Assembly: GCA_009996615.1 (NCBI GenBank)
Contig: JAACZU010000008.1
Location: 141,727 to 178,217 of the forward strand
Direction: 5' to 3'
Origin: Rhodanobacteraceae bacterium
GTDB lineage: Bacteria > Pseudomonadota > Gammaproteobacteria > Xanthomonadales > Rhodanobacteraceae
Length of the DNA stretch: 36,491 bases
Part shown: positions 1 to 9,812 of the stretch, piece by piece
Numbering within the stretch: the stretch's first letter is position 1
How the letters are laid out: every line of letters begins with the position of its first letter
Translations under genes and position numbers: made by a program
The notes under the pieces: model-generated
The model's input: the letters and a program-made list of their open reading frames with translations, nothing else
Told to the model about the DNA's origin: nothing
Databases searched by the model: none

Positions 1-414
1 TTTGCAGCGGCGGTGCAACGACGGCGTGCACCGTCCACGCCGAAAGAAGCTTCGTAGGGTGGGACGCAGCCGCACGACGCGGTCGGATCGGGGCGTGGCG
101 CAACCACGGCGAGTCCCACCGTATGCGCCGCTCCAAGGGCGGTGGGACTCGCCGCTGCGCGGCTGCGGCCCACCCTACGGGGTGACCAGCTCGTGCGGCG
201 CCCAACCTTTGCAGCGGCGGTGCAACGACGGCGTGCACCGTCCACGCCGAAAGAAGCTTCGTAGGGTGGGACGCAGCCGCACGACGCGGTCGGATCGGGG
301 CGTGGCGCAACCACGGCGAGTCCCACCGTATGCGCCGCTCCAAGGGCGGTGGGACTCGCCGCTGCGCGGCTGCGGCCCACCCTACGGGGTGACCAGCTCG
401 TGCGGCGTCCAACG
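1..414. repeat. Tandem duplication of a 207-bp REPIN-like palindromic element
   Basis: Positions 1-207 and 208-414 are almost identical, so the unit is a direct tandem repeat with a 207-bp period. Each unit holds two nested inverted repeats. In unit 1 the outer arms are 54-73 and 159-178 (19 of 20 bases pair) and the inner arms are 107-121 and 140-154 (15 of 15 pair). The outer arms carry GTAGGGTGGG and its complement CCCACCCTAC, the GTAG-headed form of Xanthomonadales REP palindromes. No gene is supported in 1-500; reading frames across it are repeat translations. The left edge may be truncated by the window. Confidence 0.85.
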
Positions 415-500
415 CGTGCCGAGTCGGAGCGATGACGGCATGCGCGCCCGGTGCGCGCGCCGCCATGTGTCGCCGCGAAACCGCGCCTTCGGCGGGACCG

Positions 501-544
501 GAAAAGCAGAAGGGCCAGTGAGCGCGTGCTCACTGGCCCTTCTG
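501..544 (-). terminator. Rho-independent terminator of the tRNA-Arg unit
   Basis: Bases 507-523 and 528-544 form a perfect 17-bp stem with a 4-nt loop (524-527). Read on the minus strand the stem is followed by GCTTTT (506-502), a U-tract. It begins about 9 nt after the CCA end of tRNA-Arg and is placed to end that transcript. The stem also has a short T-run on the plus side (545-547), so weak bidirectional action is possible. Confidence 0.9.
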
Positions 545-552
545 TTTGCAAA

Positions 553-629
553 TGGCGCGCCCGGAGAGATTCGAACTCCCGACCACCAAGTTCGTAGCCT
601 GGTGCTCTATCCAGCTGAGCTACGGGCGC
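553..629 (-). tRNA. tRNA-Arg (anticodon ACG)
   Basis: This is a 77-nt tRNA on the minus strand. The acceptor stem pairs GCGCCCG with CGGGCGC, followed by discriminator G and an encoded CCA at 555-553. The D-arm is GCTC...GAGC, the anticodon stem is CCAGG/CTTGG with loop CTACGAA giving anticodon ACG, and the T-arm is GGGAG-TTCGAAT-CTCTC. The A34 is expected to be deaminated to inosine to read CGU, CGC and CGA. It follows tRNA-Ser and csrA, as in the E. coli csrA-serV-argVYZQ region. Confidence 0.97.
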
Positions 630-700
630 GCACTGAAACCGTTGCCGCGCTGCGTTTGCCTGACCCGGAGGTCAATCAGTGCCGCTGCGGTGAGCCAGCA

Positions 701-739
701 ATTATTCCGATCTGCAGTGCGTTCGTCAACTTTTTTTTT
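701..739 (-). promoter_or_regulatory. Sigma-70 promoter with A-tract UP element for tRNA-Arg
   Basis: On the minus strand TTGACG (729-724) and AATAAT (706-701) are separated by 17 bp (723-707). A run of nine A residues (739-731) lies just upstream of the -35 box, as in the UP elements of stable-RNA promoters. The predicted start near 694 leaves a leader of about 65 nt before the tRNA at 629. The sequence after the -10 is GC-rich, which fits stringent control of tRNA promoters (inference). Confidence 0.75.
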
Positions 740-813
740 CACTTTCGCGCCGTCGCCATGACGGCACGAATCCTTCTGGTCGACACCGCGCCACCGGCCG
801 GTATGCAGAGACT

Positions 814-839
814 CGAAAGGGGCCGCGTGGCCCCTTTCG
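814..839 (-). terminator. Hairpin after tRNA-Ser, possible terminator or processing site
   Basis: CGAAAGGGGCC (814-824) pairs perfectly with GGCCCCTTTCG (829-839) around a GCGT loop. It starts 7 nt beyond the CCA end of tRNA-Ser on the minus strand. No U-tract follows (AGTCTCTG), so it may be a weak terminator, a 3'-end stabiliser or a processing signal. The separate promoter at 701-729 for tRNA-Arg fits transcription ending here at least partly. Confidence 0.5.
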
Positions 840-845
840 CAAGTC

Positions 846-938
846 TGGCGGAGAGAGAGGGATTCGAACCCTCGATAGAGCTTTTGACCCTATACTCCCT
901 TAGCAGGGGAGCCCCTTCGGCCTCTCGGGCATCTCTCC
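846..938 (-). tRNA. tRNA-Ser (anticodon GCU)
   Basis: This is a 93-nt class II tRNA on the minus strand with the long variable arm typical of serine tRNAs. The acceptor stem GGAGAGA pairs with TCTCTCC, followed by discriminator G and an encoded CCA (848-846). The anticodon stem CTCCC/GGGAG encloses CTGCTAA, giving anticodon GCT, which reads AGU/AGC. It lies about 100 nt downstream of csrA on the same strand and may be processed from a csrA read-through transcript; no separate strong promoter was seen. Confidence 0.97.
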
Positions 939-1041
939 GGGTACAGCGTGTGCGATGTCGCCTTGTCCCCCGAACGCCGTGCCAGGCACGTTTTCGTTCA
1001 GGGGCGCGGAGAATAGCGGGCATCGCCGTCCAGGTAAAGCC

Positions 1042-1257
1042 TCAACTCGTCGCGCCGCCTCCTGAAGTGTCCGGAGACTCTCCCTCCGGCGACAGCTCGC
1101 GCTTGATGCGCTGGTAGATTTCCTCGCGGTGCACCGCCACGTCCTTCGGGGCGTTGATGCCGATGCGAACCTGGTTTCCCTTGACGCCAAGCACGGTGAC
1201 GGTCACCTCGTCCCCGATCATCAGCGTCTCGCCGACCCGGCGAGTCAAGATAAGCAT
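1042..1257 (-). CDS. csrA: Carbon storage regulator CsrA (RsmA)
   Basis: This 71-aa protein opens [10 protein letters not shown] and continues through the [20 protein letters not shown] core and the [16 protein letters not shown] segment, the full CsrA fold of a small swapped beta-dimer. CsrA binds GGA motifs in mRNA leaders and controls translation and stability of carbon-storage, motility and biofilm genes. The C-terminal tail after residue 58 is a variable Ser/Gly/Pro extension. A good ribosome site, AAGGAG, lies 6-7 nt before the ATG (1269-1264). It is downstream of alaS and upstream of tRNA-Ser, the conserved gammaproteobacterial order. The locus also places CsrA near a polyhydroxyalkanoate operon, a plausible but unshown target. 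Confidence 0.97.
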   Translation of the reverse strand: MLILTRRVGETLMIGDEVTVTVLGVKGNQVRIGINAPKDVAVHREEIYQRIKRELSPEGESPDTSGGGATS

Positions 1258-1622
1258 GTGCGACTCCTTAACACGATTTGTGGTCCAGTGGACTCCCCGC
1301 GCTAATTCACATCACCCCGCGCGTAAAGCCCCGGGGACCAAGCGCAGCCTCCCTCGCTGCACCTTCCCCCTCCTCTGCCGGCTCGCCATTCTCTTCGTGC
1401 CCGCTTCAGCACGGACGCTGGCGGCGATGCCGGGTCGGCCGATACTAGCGAACGGCTTGGGCGCACGCAATGAAGCGGATGCAAAGAATCCATGCGGGAT
1501 CTTTACATCCACACGACCCGAAGGGCCGGCAGGAGGGACTTCGGTCCCGACACCCCATCCGTGAAGGCAACACTGCATCGCGGGCGGGGCCGCTCCTTGT
1601 GTCTACGCCCGACCCCGCGTGT
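1258..1622. other. alaS-csrA intergenic region with a REP-like hairpin
   Basis: This 365-bp gap lies between the alaS stop and the csrA start. It holds a small perfect hairpin, GGGAC-TTCG-GTCCC (1535-1548), next to a second CCCGAAGGG-type stem (about 1517-1526). AGGAGGGACTTCGGTCCCGA matches the REP palindromes common in this order. The csrA promoter should lie here, but no convincing -35/-10 pair was found. Short reading frames across it look like repeat translations and are not supported as genes. Confidence 0.55.
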
Positions 1623-4259
<2,637 letters not shown>

Positions 4260-4262
4260 GCG

Positions 4263-4310
4263 CAACCGGGAATGGGGGGATCGGGAATGGAGAATCGGAA
4301 AAGCGGGCAC
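4263..4310. repeat. Low-complexity GGGAATGGG/GGGATCGGG repeat before alaS
   Basis: Between recX and alaS the plus strand reads as imperfect direct repeats of GGGAATSGGG type (CCGGGAATGGGGGGATCGGGAA and onward). Similar runs occur in intergenic regions of Xanthomonadaceae. They occupy the place where the alaS ribosome site would be, which may explain the missing Shine-Dalgarno. Confidence 0.5.
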
Positions 4311-4339
4311 GCCAAAAATGCGGCCAGCGATTCGAGTCA

Positions 4340-4828
4340 TCAATCCAACCCGAGGTCCGGACCGTCCACTTCGGCGCGCGTGACGGCGCGTACTGTCGCC
4401 GGATCGAAGCCGCGGCGCAAGAGAAACGCGGCGCGGCGGGCGCGCTCGTCGACATCGGCCGGCGCGCCGGCGCCGTGGCGGCGGCGCAATTGCGCGGCGG
4501 CCAGCGCGGTCCAGTCGAGGTCGAGCTCGGCCAGCACGGCGCGGATCGCCGCGTCGCCGAGCCCGTGCGATTTCAGCTCCGCCGCGATCCGGCGCGGGCC
4601 ATAGCCCTGGCCACTGCGCTGGCGCGCCAGGCTCGCGGCGAAGCGCTCGTCGCTCTGGTAGCGCTGGTCCTTGAGCTGGCCGATCGCTGCGTCGGCCTCG
4701 CCCTTGTCATGCCCGCGCGCGAGGAGCTTGCCCTTCAACTCGCGCGAGGAATGCTCGCGCCGCGCCAAGAGGCCGAGCGCCTTGTCGTAGACGCTGCGCG
4801 CATCGGCCTTCGGCGGGCGCCGCGGCAA
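4340..4828 (-). CDS. recX: Regulatory protein RecX
   Basis: This 162-aa protein is a RecX-family modulator of RecA that limits filament extension and coprotease activity. It shows the tandem three-helix repeats of the family: [23 protein letters not shown] at 14-36, then [30 protein letters not shown], then [16 protein letters not shown]. It starts 4 bp after the recA stop, so the two genes are almost certainly co-transcribed, with recX translation coupled or reached by read-through. Length and order match other gammaproteobacteria. Confidence 0.95.
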   Translation of the reverse strand: MPRRPPKADARSVYDKALGLLARREHSSRELKGKLLARGHDKGEADAAIGQLKDQRYQSDERFAASLARQRSGQGYGPRRIAAELKSHGLGDAAIRAVLAELDLDWTALAAAQLRRRHGAGAPADVDERARRAAFLLRRGFDPATVRAVTRAEVDGPDLGLD

Positions 4829-4832
4829 GGAC

Positions 4833-5864
<1,032 letters not shown>

Positions 5865-5984
5865 TCGGGGAATCCTCGTCTGTGTGAGCGCGGCGACTGT
5901 GCCGCCACGGCGTCTCAGGGTTTAAGACACGGCATGGCAGACATTATCCCACGCCGCCCGCCCGGGCGACCGGCCGGCGCCGCG

Positions 5985-6494
5985 TCAGTTCGTAAGAATC
6001 CGCCGCACGCCGTCGAGCGCCGCGGCGACGGTCTGCCGGCGCACCGCGTCGCGGTCGCCGCCGAAATGGAACAGCTCGGCGCGCGCGTAGCCGCCGCGCC
6101 GCTTCCAGCCGATCCAGACCGTGCCGACCGGCTTGTCCGGCGTGCCGCCGGACGGCCCGGCGACGCCGGTCACCGCGACCGCGACGCTGGCGCCGTAGCG
6201 TGCGAGCGCGCCGGACACCATCTCGACCACGGTTTCGTGGCTGACCGCGCCGGTGCGCTCGAGCGTCTGCGGCTGCACGCCGAGCAGCGCCTCCTTCGCC
6301 TCGTAGCTGTAGGCGACCACGCCGCACTCGAACCAGGCGGAACTGCCCGCGATGTCGGTCAGCACCTTGGCGATCCAGCCGCCGGTGCACGATTCGGCCG
6401 TGACCATGCTCAGCCCGCGCGCGAGCAGGCACTCGGCCACCGCATGCGCCTGCGCGGCGAGGACGTCATCGGAAGGCAGGGCGGACGCGGACAC
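5985..6494 (-). CDS. pncC: Nicotinamide-nucleotide amidohydrolase (CinA C-terminal domain protein)
   Basis: This is a 169-aa stand-alone CinA C-terminal domain enzyme that deamidates nicotinamide mononucleotide to nicotinate mononucleotide for NAD salvage. The start chosen is GTG at 6494 because AAGGAG lies 6 nt upstream; the frame is open further but lacks similarity. The catalytic serine sits in [12 protein letters not shown], followed by the [13 protein letters not shown] segment with its conserved Tyr/Lys, [10 protein letters not shown], and [23 protein letters not shown]. Length matches E. coli PncC (YgaD). It is directly upstream of recA, as in E. coli and Pseudomonas. Confidence 0.92.
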   Translation of the reverse strand: MSASALPSDDVLAAQAHAVAECLLARGLSMVTAESCTGGWIAKVLTDIAGSSAWFECGVVAYSYEAKEALLGVQPQTLERTGAVSHETVVEMVSGALARYGASVAVAVTGVAGPSGGTPDKPVGTVWIGWKRRGGYARAELFHFGGDRDAVRRQTVAAALDGVRRILTN

Positions 6495-6552
6495 GAGACG
6501 CTCCTTGGAGACAGCGGGCACGCAGCATACCCCAGTGCCGACACGCCGCTGC

Positions 6553-6623
6553 AGGAGCGCACCCTGTGCGCAACCCGAGCGTCGCAATGGATCGAACGCT
6601 GGTCGCGCACAGGGTGCGCTCCT
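6553..6623. repeat. REPIN-like inverted repeat between cls and pncC
   Basis: AGGAGCGCACCCTGTGCGC (6553-6571) and its exact complement (6605-6623) form a perfect 19-bp inverted repeat around a 33-nt loop. The outer edge reads GTAGGAGCGC on the minus strand, the GTAG-headed REP form. It sits 17 bp past the cardiolipin synthase stop and about 60 bp before pncC, and could end or protect the upstream transcript. Confidence 0.85.
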
Positions 6624-6640
6624 ACCGAGCGGATGCGGCG

Positions 6641-8029
6641 TTACAAAATCGGGTCGAACAGGCGCGCCACGTGCATCGCGACGCGGCGCCGATACGGCGC
6701 TGCGCGGTATTCGCGTTCGTCGATCTCGACGGCGCTCGCGAAATCCGCGCGCAGCATCGCCTCGACCTCGGCCGCGAACGCGCGGTCGACGTTCAGCGCG
6801 GCGACCTCGAAATTGAGCCGGAACGAGCGGCTGTCGAGGTTCATGCTGCCGACCGCGGCGGTGTCGTCGTCGACCAGCAGCACCTTCTGGTGCATGAAGC
6901 CGGGCTGGTAGCGGAACACGCGGATGCCGGCGCGGACCGCCTCGTGCGCGTGCAGCGTCGAGGACAGGAACACCGTGCGATGGTCCGGCCGCGCCGGCAG
7001 CAGCACGCGCACGTCGACGCCACGAAAGACCGCCAGGCGCAACGCCGCGCCGACTGCGTGGTCGGGCACGAAGTACGGCGTGGTCAGCCACACGCGCTCG
7101 CGCGCGGCGTGGATCGCCTCGACGAAGAACAGCGCGCAGCTTTCCTGCCGGTCGGCCGGGCCGGTCGCGGCGATCAGCGTGTTGGCCGTGCCGCCCACCG
7201 CGCGCGGCGCACGCGACGGCGGTTCGCGGCCGGTGATCCAGCGCCAGTCCTCACCGAACGCCTGCTGCAGGTCGGCCACGGCCGGCCCCTGCAGTTCCAG
7301 GTGCGTGTCGCGCCACGGCGCCAGCGGCGGCTTGCGGCCGAGGTACTCGTCGCCGACGTTGAGGCCGCCGACGAAGCCGCGCCAGCCGTCGACGACGACG
7401 ATCTTGCGATGGTTGCGGAAGTTGATCTGCAGGCGGTTGGTCCACGTGCGCGTCGCGAACGGATGCACGGCCACGCCGCCGGCGCGCAGCGTGTCGACGT
7501 AACGGCGCGGCAGGTCGTGGCTGCCGACGCCGTCGTAGAGCACGCAGACCGCGACGCCGGCCGCGGCGCGCTCGAGCAGCGCGCGCTGCACGCGGCGGCC
7601 GAGTTCGTCGTCGTGGAAGATGAAGAACTGCACCAGCACGTAGTGCTCGGCCTGCGCGATCGCCTCGAGGATCGCCGCGAACGCCGCCTCGCCGTCGACC
7701 AGCAGGCGCAGGCGCTGGCCGCGGTGGAACGTGGTGCCGAGCATCGCCGCGATCGCGGCATGGCGCGCAGCGGCCGGGTCGGCCAATGGGCGCCCGGCAT
7801 CCGCCGCCATGCCGCGCGGACGGCGGCGGTGCATGTCGACATAGCCGTCGAAATGGCTGGAACCGAGGAACAGGTACGGCACCAGCGTGACGTACGGCAG
7901 CAACAGCAGGCCGAGCACCCACGCGACCGCGCCGGGCGCGGTGCGCGTATGCATCAGCGCGTGCAGCGCCGCCACCGCACCGGCGATGTGCAGCAGCAAT
8001 GCGGCGGCGGCGATCAACGTCGGCGTCAT
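6641..8029 (-). CDS. cls: Cardiolipin synthase, phospholipase D family
   Basis: This 462-aa membrane enzyme should join two phosphatidylglycerols, or PG and another phospholipid, into cardiolipin. The start [19 protein letters not shown] at 8029 opens directly into two N-terminal membrane helices (about residues 3-24 and 33-54), the PLDc_N domain; upstream codons run into a repeat. Two HKD motifs are complete: [16 protein letters not shown] near residue 205 and [16 protein letters not shown] near residue 390, each with H-x-K-x4-D. Which Cls class (A, B or C) it belongs to cannot be settled, though the N-terminal membrane domain favours ClsA. It stands alone, separated from pncC by a REPIN and from nrdB by another repeat. 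Confidence 0.92.
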   Translation of the reverse strand: MTPTLIAAAALLLHIAGAVAALHALMHTRTAPGAVAWVLGLLLLPYVTLVPYLFLGSSHFDGYVDMHRRRPRGMAADAGRPLADPAAARHAAIAAMLGTTFHRGQRLRLLVDGEAAFAAILEAIAQAEHYVLVQFFIFHDDELGRRVQRALLERAAAGVAVCVLYDGVGSHDLPRRYVDTLRAGGVAVHPFATRTWTNRLQINFRNHRKIVVVDGWRGFVGGLNVGDEYLGRKPPLAPWRDTHLELQGPAVADLQQAFGEDWRWITGREPPSRAPRAVGGTANTLIAATGPADRQESCALFFVEAIHAARERVWLTTPYFVPDHAVGAALRLAVFRGVDVRVLLPARPDHRTVFLSSTLHAHEAVRAGIRVFRYQPGFMHQKVLLVDDDTAAVGSMNLDSRSFRLNFEVAALNVDRAFAAEVEAMLRADFASAVEIDEREYRAAPYRRRVAMHVARLFDPIL

Positions 8030-8096
8030 GGCGTGCGGCGTCGGAACCCGACGCGAAGGGTGGCATGTTTCGCCGCCCGGGCGCACCTTCACGCTT

Positions 8097-8224
8097 CGTA
8101 GGCTGGACGGCCGCAGGCCGGCCGGCATGCCAGCCAGAAGCAAACAGCCTCAAACACGGAGCACACAGAGCACACGGAGGAAAAGCGGAAACGCGCCGGT
8201 CGCGCTACGCGCGCCCAGCCTACG
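8097..8224. repeat. Composite palindromic repeat between nrdB and cls
   Basis: CGTAGGCTGG (8097-8106) and CCAGCCTACG (8215-8224) are an exact inverted pair. Between them are a GC-rich palindrome (GGCCGCAGGCCGGCC, 8109-8123) and a low-GC block CAAACACGGAGCACACAGAG (from 8151) of the CACGGAG-CACAGAG repeat type seen in many proteobacterial gaps. The arrangement is a REPIN built from a different sequence family than the one at 6553. No gene is supported here. Confidence 0.7.
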
Positions 8225-8235
8225 GTGCTCGCATG

Positions 8236-9273
8236 TCAGAACGCGTGGTCGAAGCCGACCTCGCCCTGCACCGCGACCTGGTAGGCCGAGACGCGGCGCT
8301 CGAAGAAGTTGGTCAGCTCCTGCACGTCCTGCAGTTCCATGAACGCGAACGGGTTCTTCGCGCCGTAACGGGTCGGCAGCTGCAGCATCGCCAGGCGCTG
8401 GTCGGCGACGTACTCAAGGTACTGGCGCATCTCCTTCAGCGTCATGCCGACCACGCCGCCGCCAAGCACGTCCTCGGCGAACTGCGTCTCGCAGTCGACC
8501 GCCTCGGCGATCATCTGCGTCACCTGCGCCGCCCACTGTGCGTCGAACAGCTGCGGCTCCTCGCGGCGCACGGTGTCGAGCACCTCGAACGCGAAGCCCA
8601 TGTGCGCCGATTCGTCGCGGAACACCCACGCGGTGCCGGCGGCGAGGCCGGGCAACAGGCCGCGCGAGCGCAGGAAGTAGACGTAGGCGAACGCGCCGAA
8701 GAAGAACAGGCCCTCGATGCAGGTCGCAAAGCAGGTCAGGTTCATCAGGAACTGGCGCTTGTCCGCGTCCGAATCGATGCGGTCGAGGGTCTGGATCGAA
8801 TCGATCCAGCGCTGGCAGAACTCGGCCTTGCGCCGGATCGACGGGATGTTCTCGACCGCGGCGAACGCCTGCGCGCGCTGCTCGGGCTCGGGAATGTAGT
8901 TGTCGAGCAGGGTCAGGTAGAACTGCACGTGCAGCGCCTCCTCGTACAGCTGGCGCGACAGGTACATGCGCGCCTCGGGCGCGTTGATGTGCTTGTACAG
9001 ATTCAGCACGAGGTTGTTGGCGACGATCGAATCGCCGGTCGCGAAGAACGCGACCAGGCGCTGGATCAGGTGGCGATCGGCGCTGGTCATGCGCTGCGCC
9101 AGATGGCCGAGGTCGATCTGGAAGTCGATCTCCTCGACCGTCCAGGTGTTCTTGATCGCGGCGCGATACATCTCGTAGAACTGCGGATAGCGCATCGGCC
9201 GCAGGGTCAGGTCGAAGCCGGGATCGAGAAGGCGAGGAACGAGTGGAGAGGAGTGAGGAACGAGAGGCGTCAT
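8236..9273 (-). CDS. nrdB: Ribonucleoside-diphosphate reductase class Ia, beta subunit
   Basis: This 345-aa R2 subunit houses the diiron-tyrosyl radical for class Ia ribonucleotide reductase. All six iron ligands can be placed: D in FFATGDS, E and H in YEEALHVQFY, E in CIEGLFFFG, and E and H in RDESAHMGF. The radical tyrosine follows as the last residue of HVQFY, four after the first ligand histidine. The ATG at 9273 gives an N-terminus MTPLVPHSSPLVPR encoded by the purine-rich repeat; recognisable R2 similarity starts at LLDPGFDLTLRPM. Upstream lies the opposite-strand four-helix-bundle gene, so nrdA and nrdB are 537 bp apart instead of adjacent. Expression through or around this insert is uncertain. 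Confidence 0.93.
   Translation of the reverse strand: MTPLVPHSSPLVPRLLDPGFDLTLRPMRYPQFYEMYRAAIKNTWTVEEIDFQIDLGHLAQRMTSADRHLIQRLVAFFATGDSIVANNLVLNLYKHINAPEARMYLSRQLYEEALHVQFYLTLLDNYIPEPEQRAQAFAAVENIPSIRRKAEFCQRWIDSIQTLDRIDSDADKRQFLMNLTCFATCIEGLFFFGAFAYVYFLRSRGLLPGLAAGTAWVFRDESAHMGFAFEVLDTVRREEPQLFDAQWAAQVTQMIAEAVDCETQFAEDVLGGGVVGMTLKEMRQYLEYVADQRLAMLQLPTRYGAKNPFAFMELQDVQELTNFFERRVSAYQVAVQGEVGFDHAF
9232..9267 (+). repeat. Left copy of the GAGTGAGGAACGAG repeat (inside nrdB 5' end)
   Basis: The plus strand reads as the 36-nt purine-rich arm (GCGAGGAACGAGTGGAGAGG then AGTGAGGAACGAG). It closely matches the four copies at 9634-9812. It overlaps nrdB codons 3-14 on the other strand and ends 9 nt before the start codon of the four-helix-bundle gene. 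Confidence 0.8.
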
Positions 9274-9275
9274 GG

Positions 9276-9629
9276 ATGCATTACCGGGAAACGATGGTTT
9301 GGAATAAGGCAATGACGGCAGTTCGGCGGGTTTACGAGCTGCTGCCGCGCCTTCCGCGGGAAGAGATGTTCGGGATCAGAAGCCAATTGGCGCGTGCAGC
9401 GGTTTCCGTTCCGTGCAATATCGCTGAGGGATGGACGCGCGAATCGCGGCGGGAGAAGGCCCAGTTCATGTCCATTGCGCACGGTTCGCTGGCCGAGGTC
9501 GAAACCTTGTTGACCTTGTGCGAGCAGTTGGGCTGGTTCGATCCCGAGTCGACTTCCGCCTTGCGGGCGGAGGTCGAGGAAACGAGCCGGATGCTCACCG
9601 CACTACGCCGTAGGGCGAGAAACGAGTGA
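9276..9629 (+). CDS. Four-helix-bundle protein, S23/23S rRNA intervening-sequence protein family
   Basis: This 117-aa protein matches the family first described from 23S rRNA intervening sequences and related in fold to the Avd proteins of diversity-generating retroelements. Hallmarks are MVWNKAMTAVRRVYELL (helix 1), GIRSQLARAAVSVPCNIAEG (helix 2), RESRREKAQFMSIAHGSLAEVETLL (helix 3) and a last helix ALRAEVEETSRMLTALRRRA. The start ATG at 9276 lies 2 bp from the nrdB start codon on the other strand; an in-frame start 33 bp earlier reads only repeat sequence. The stop codon falls inside the right-hand repeat. Its biochemical role is unknown. No reverse transcriptase or rRNA gene is nearby. The gene interrupts nrdAB on the opposite strand and is probably an inserted cassette. 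Confidence 0.85.
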   Translation: MHYRETMVWNKAMTAVRRVYELLPRLPREEMFGIRSQLARAAVSVPCNIAEGWTRESRREKAQFMSIAHGSLAEVETLLTLCEQLGWFDPESTSALRAEVEETSRMLTALRRRARNE

Positions 9630-9633
9630 AGAG

Positions 9634-9812
9634 GAGCGAGAAATGAGTGGAAACGAGTGAGGAACGAGTCTGCGCCGCAGAGCTCTTACTCGTTTCTCAC
9701 TTCTCTCTACTCATTCCTCGCTCGAGTGAAGGGAAGTGAGAAATGAGTGAGGAGCGAGTCCACGCCCCCAGCTTTTACTCGTTTCTCACTCCTCCCTACT
9801 CGTTCCTCGCTC
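9634..9812. repeat. Two tandem palindromic repeat units between the four-helix-bundle gene and nrdA
   Basis: Unit A has a plus arm 9634-9669, an 18-nt centre (9670-9687) and a minus arm 9688-9723. Unit B has a plus arm 9724-9759, a 17-nt centre (9760-9776) and a minus arm 9777-9812. Each arm is about 36 nt of the pattern GAGYGAGRAAYGAGT with small variations, so each unit can fold into a long, imperfect stem. An extra partial copy (9615-9633) precedes unit A and contains the stop codon of the four-helix-bundle gene. The far edge of unit B coincides with the nrdA stop codon (9811-9813). Confidence 0.85.

Noticed and set aside
1042..1190. Overlapping short frames on the plus and minus strands in the tRNA/csrA region
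   Set aside because: They translate tRNAs, repeats or the antisense of csrA and carry no family signature.
5865..5984. LexA/SOS box before recA
   Set aside because: No CTGT-N8-ACAG or other clear LexA dyad was found; GTCT...GAGAC near 5925-5941 is too short to call.
9276..9629. Diversity-generating retroelement (Avd-like protein)
   Set aside because: The four-helix-bundle fold is shared with Avd, but no reverse transcriptase, template/variable repeat pair or target gene is present in the window.
9276..9629. Intervening sequence of a 23S rRNA gene
   Set aside because: The family name comes from rRNA insertions, but there is no rRNA gene around it; the flanks are nrdA and nrdB.
9634..9812. 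CRISPR array
   Set aside because: The repeated arms alternate in orientation and have no unique spacers of regular length; they form palindromic units. No cas genes are present.
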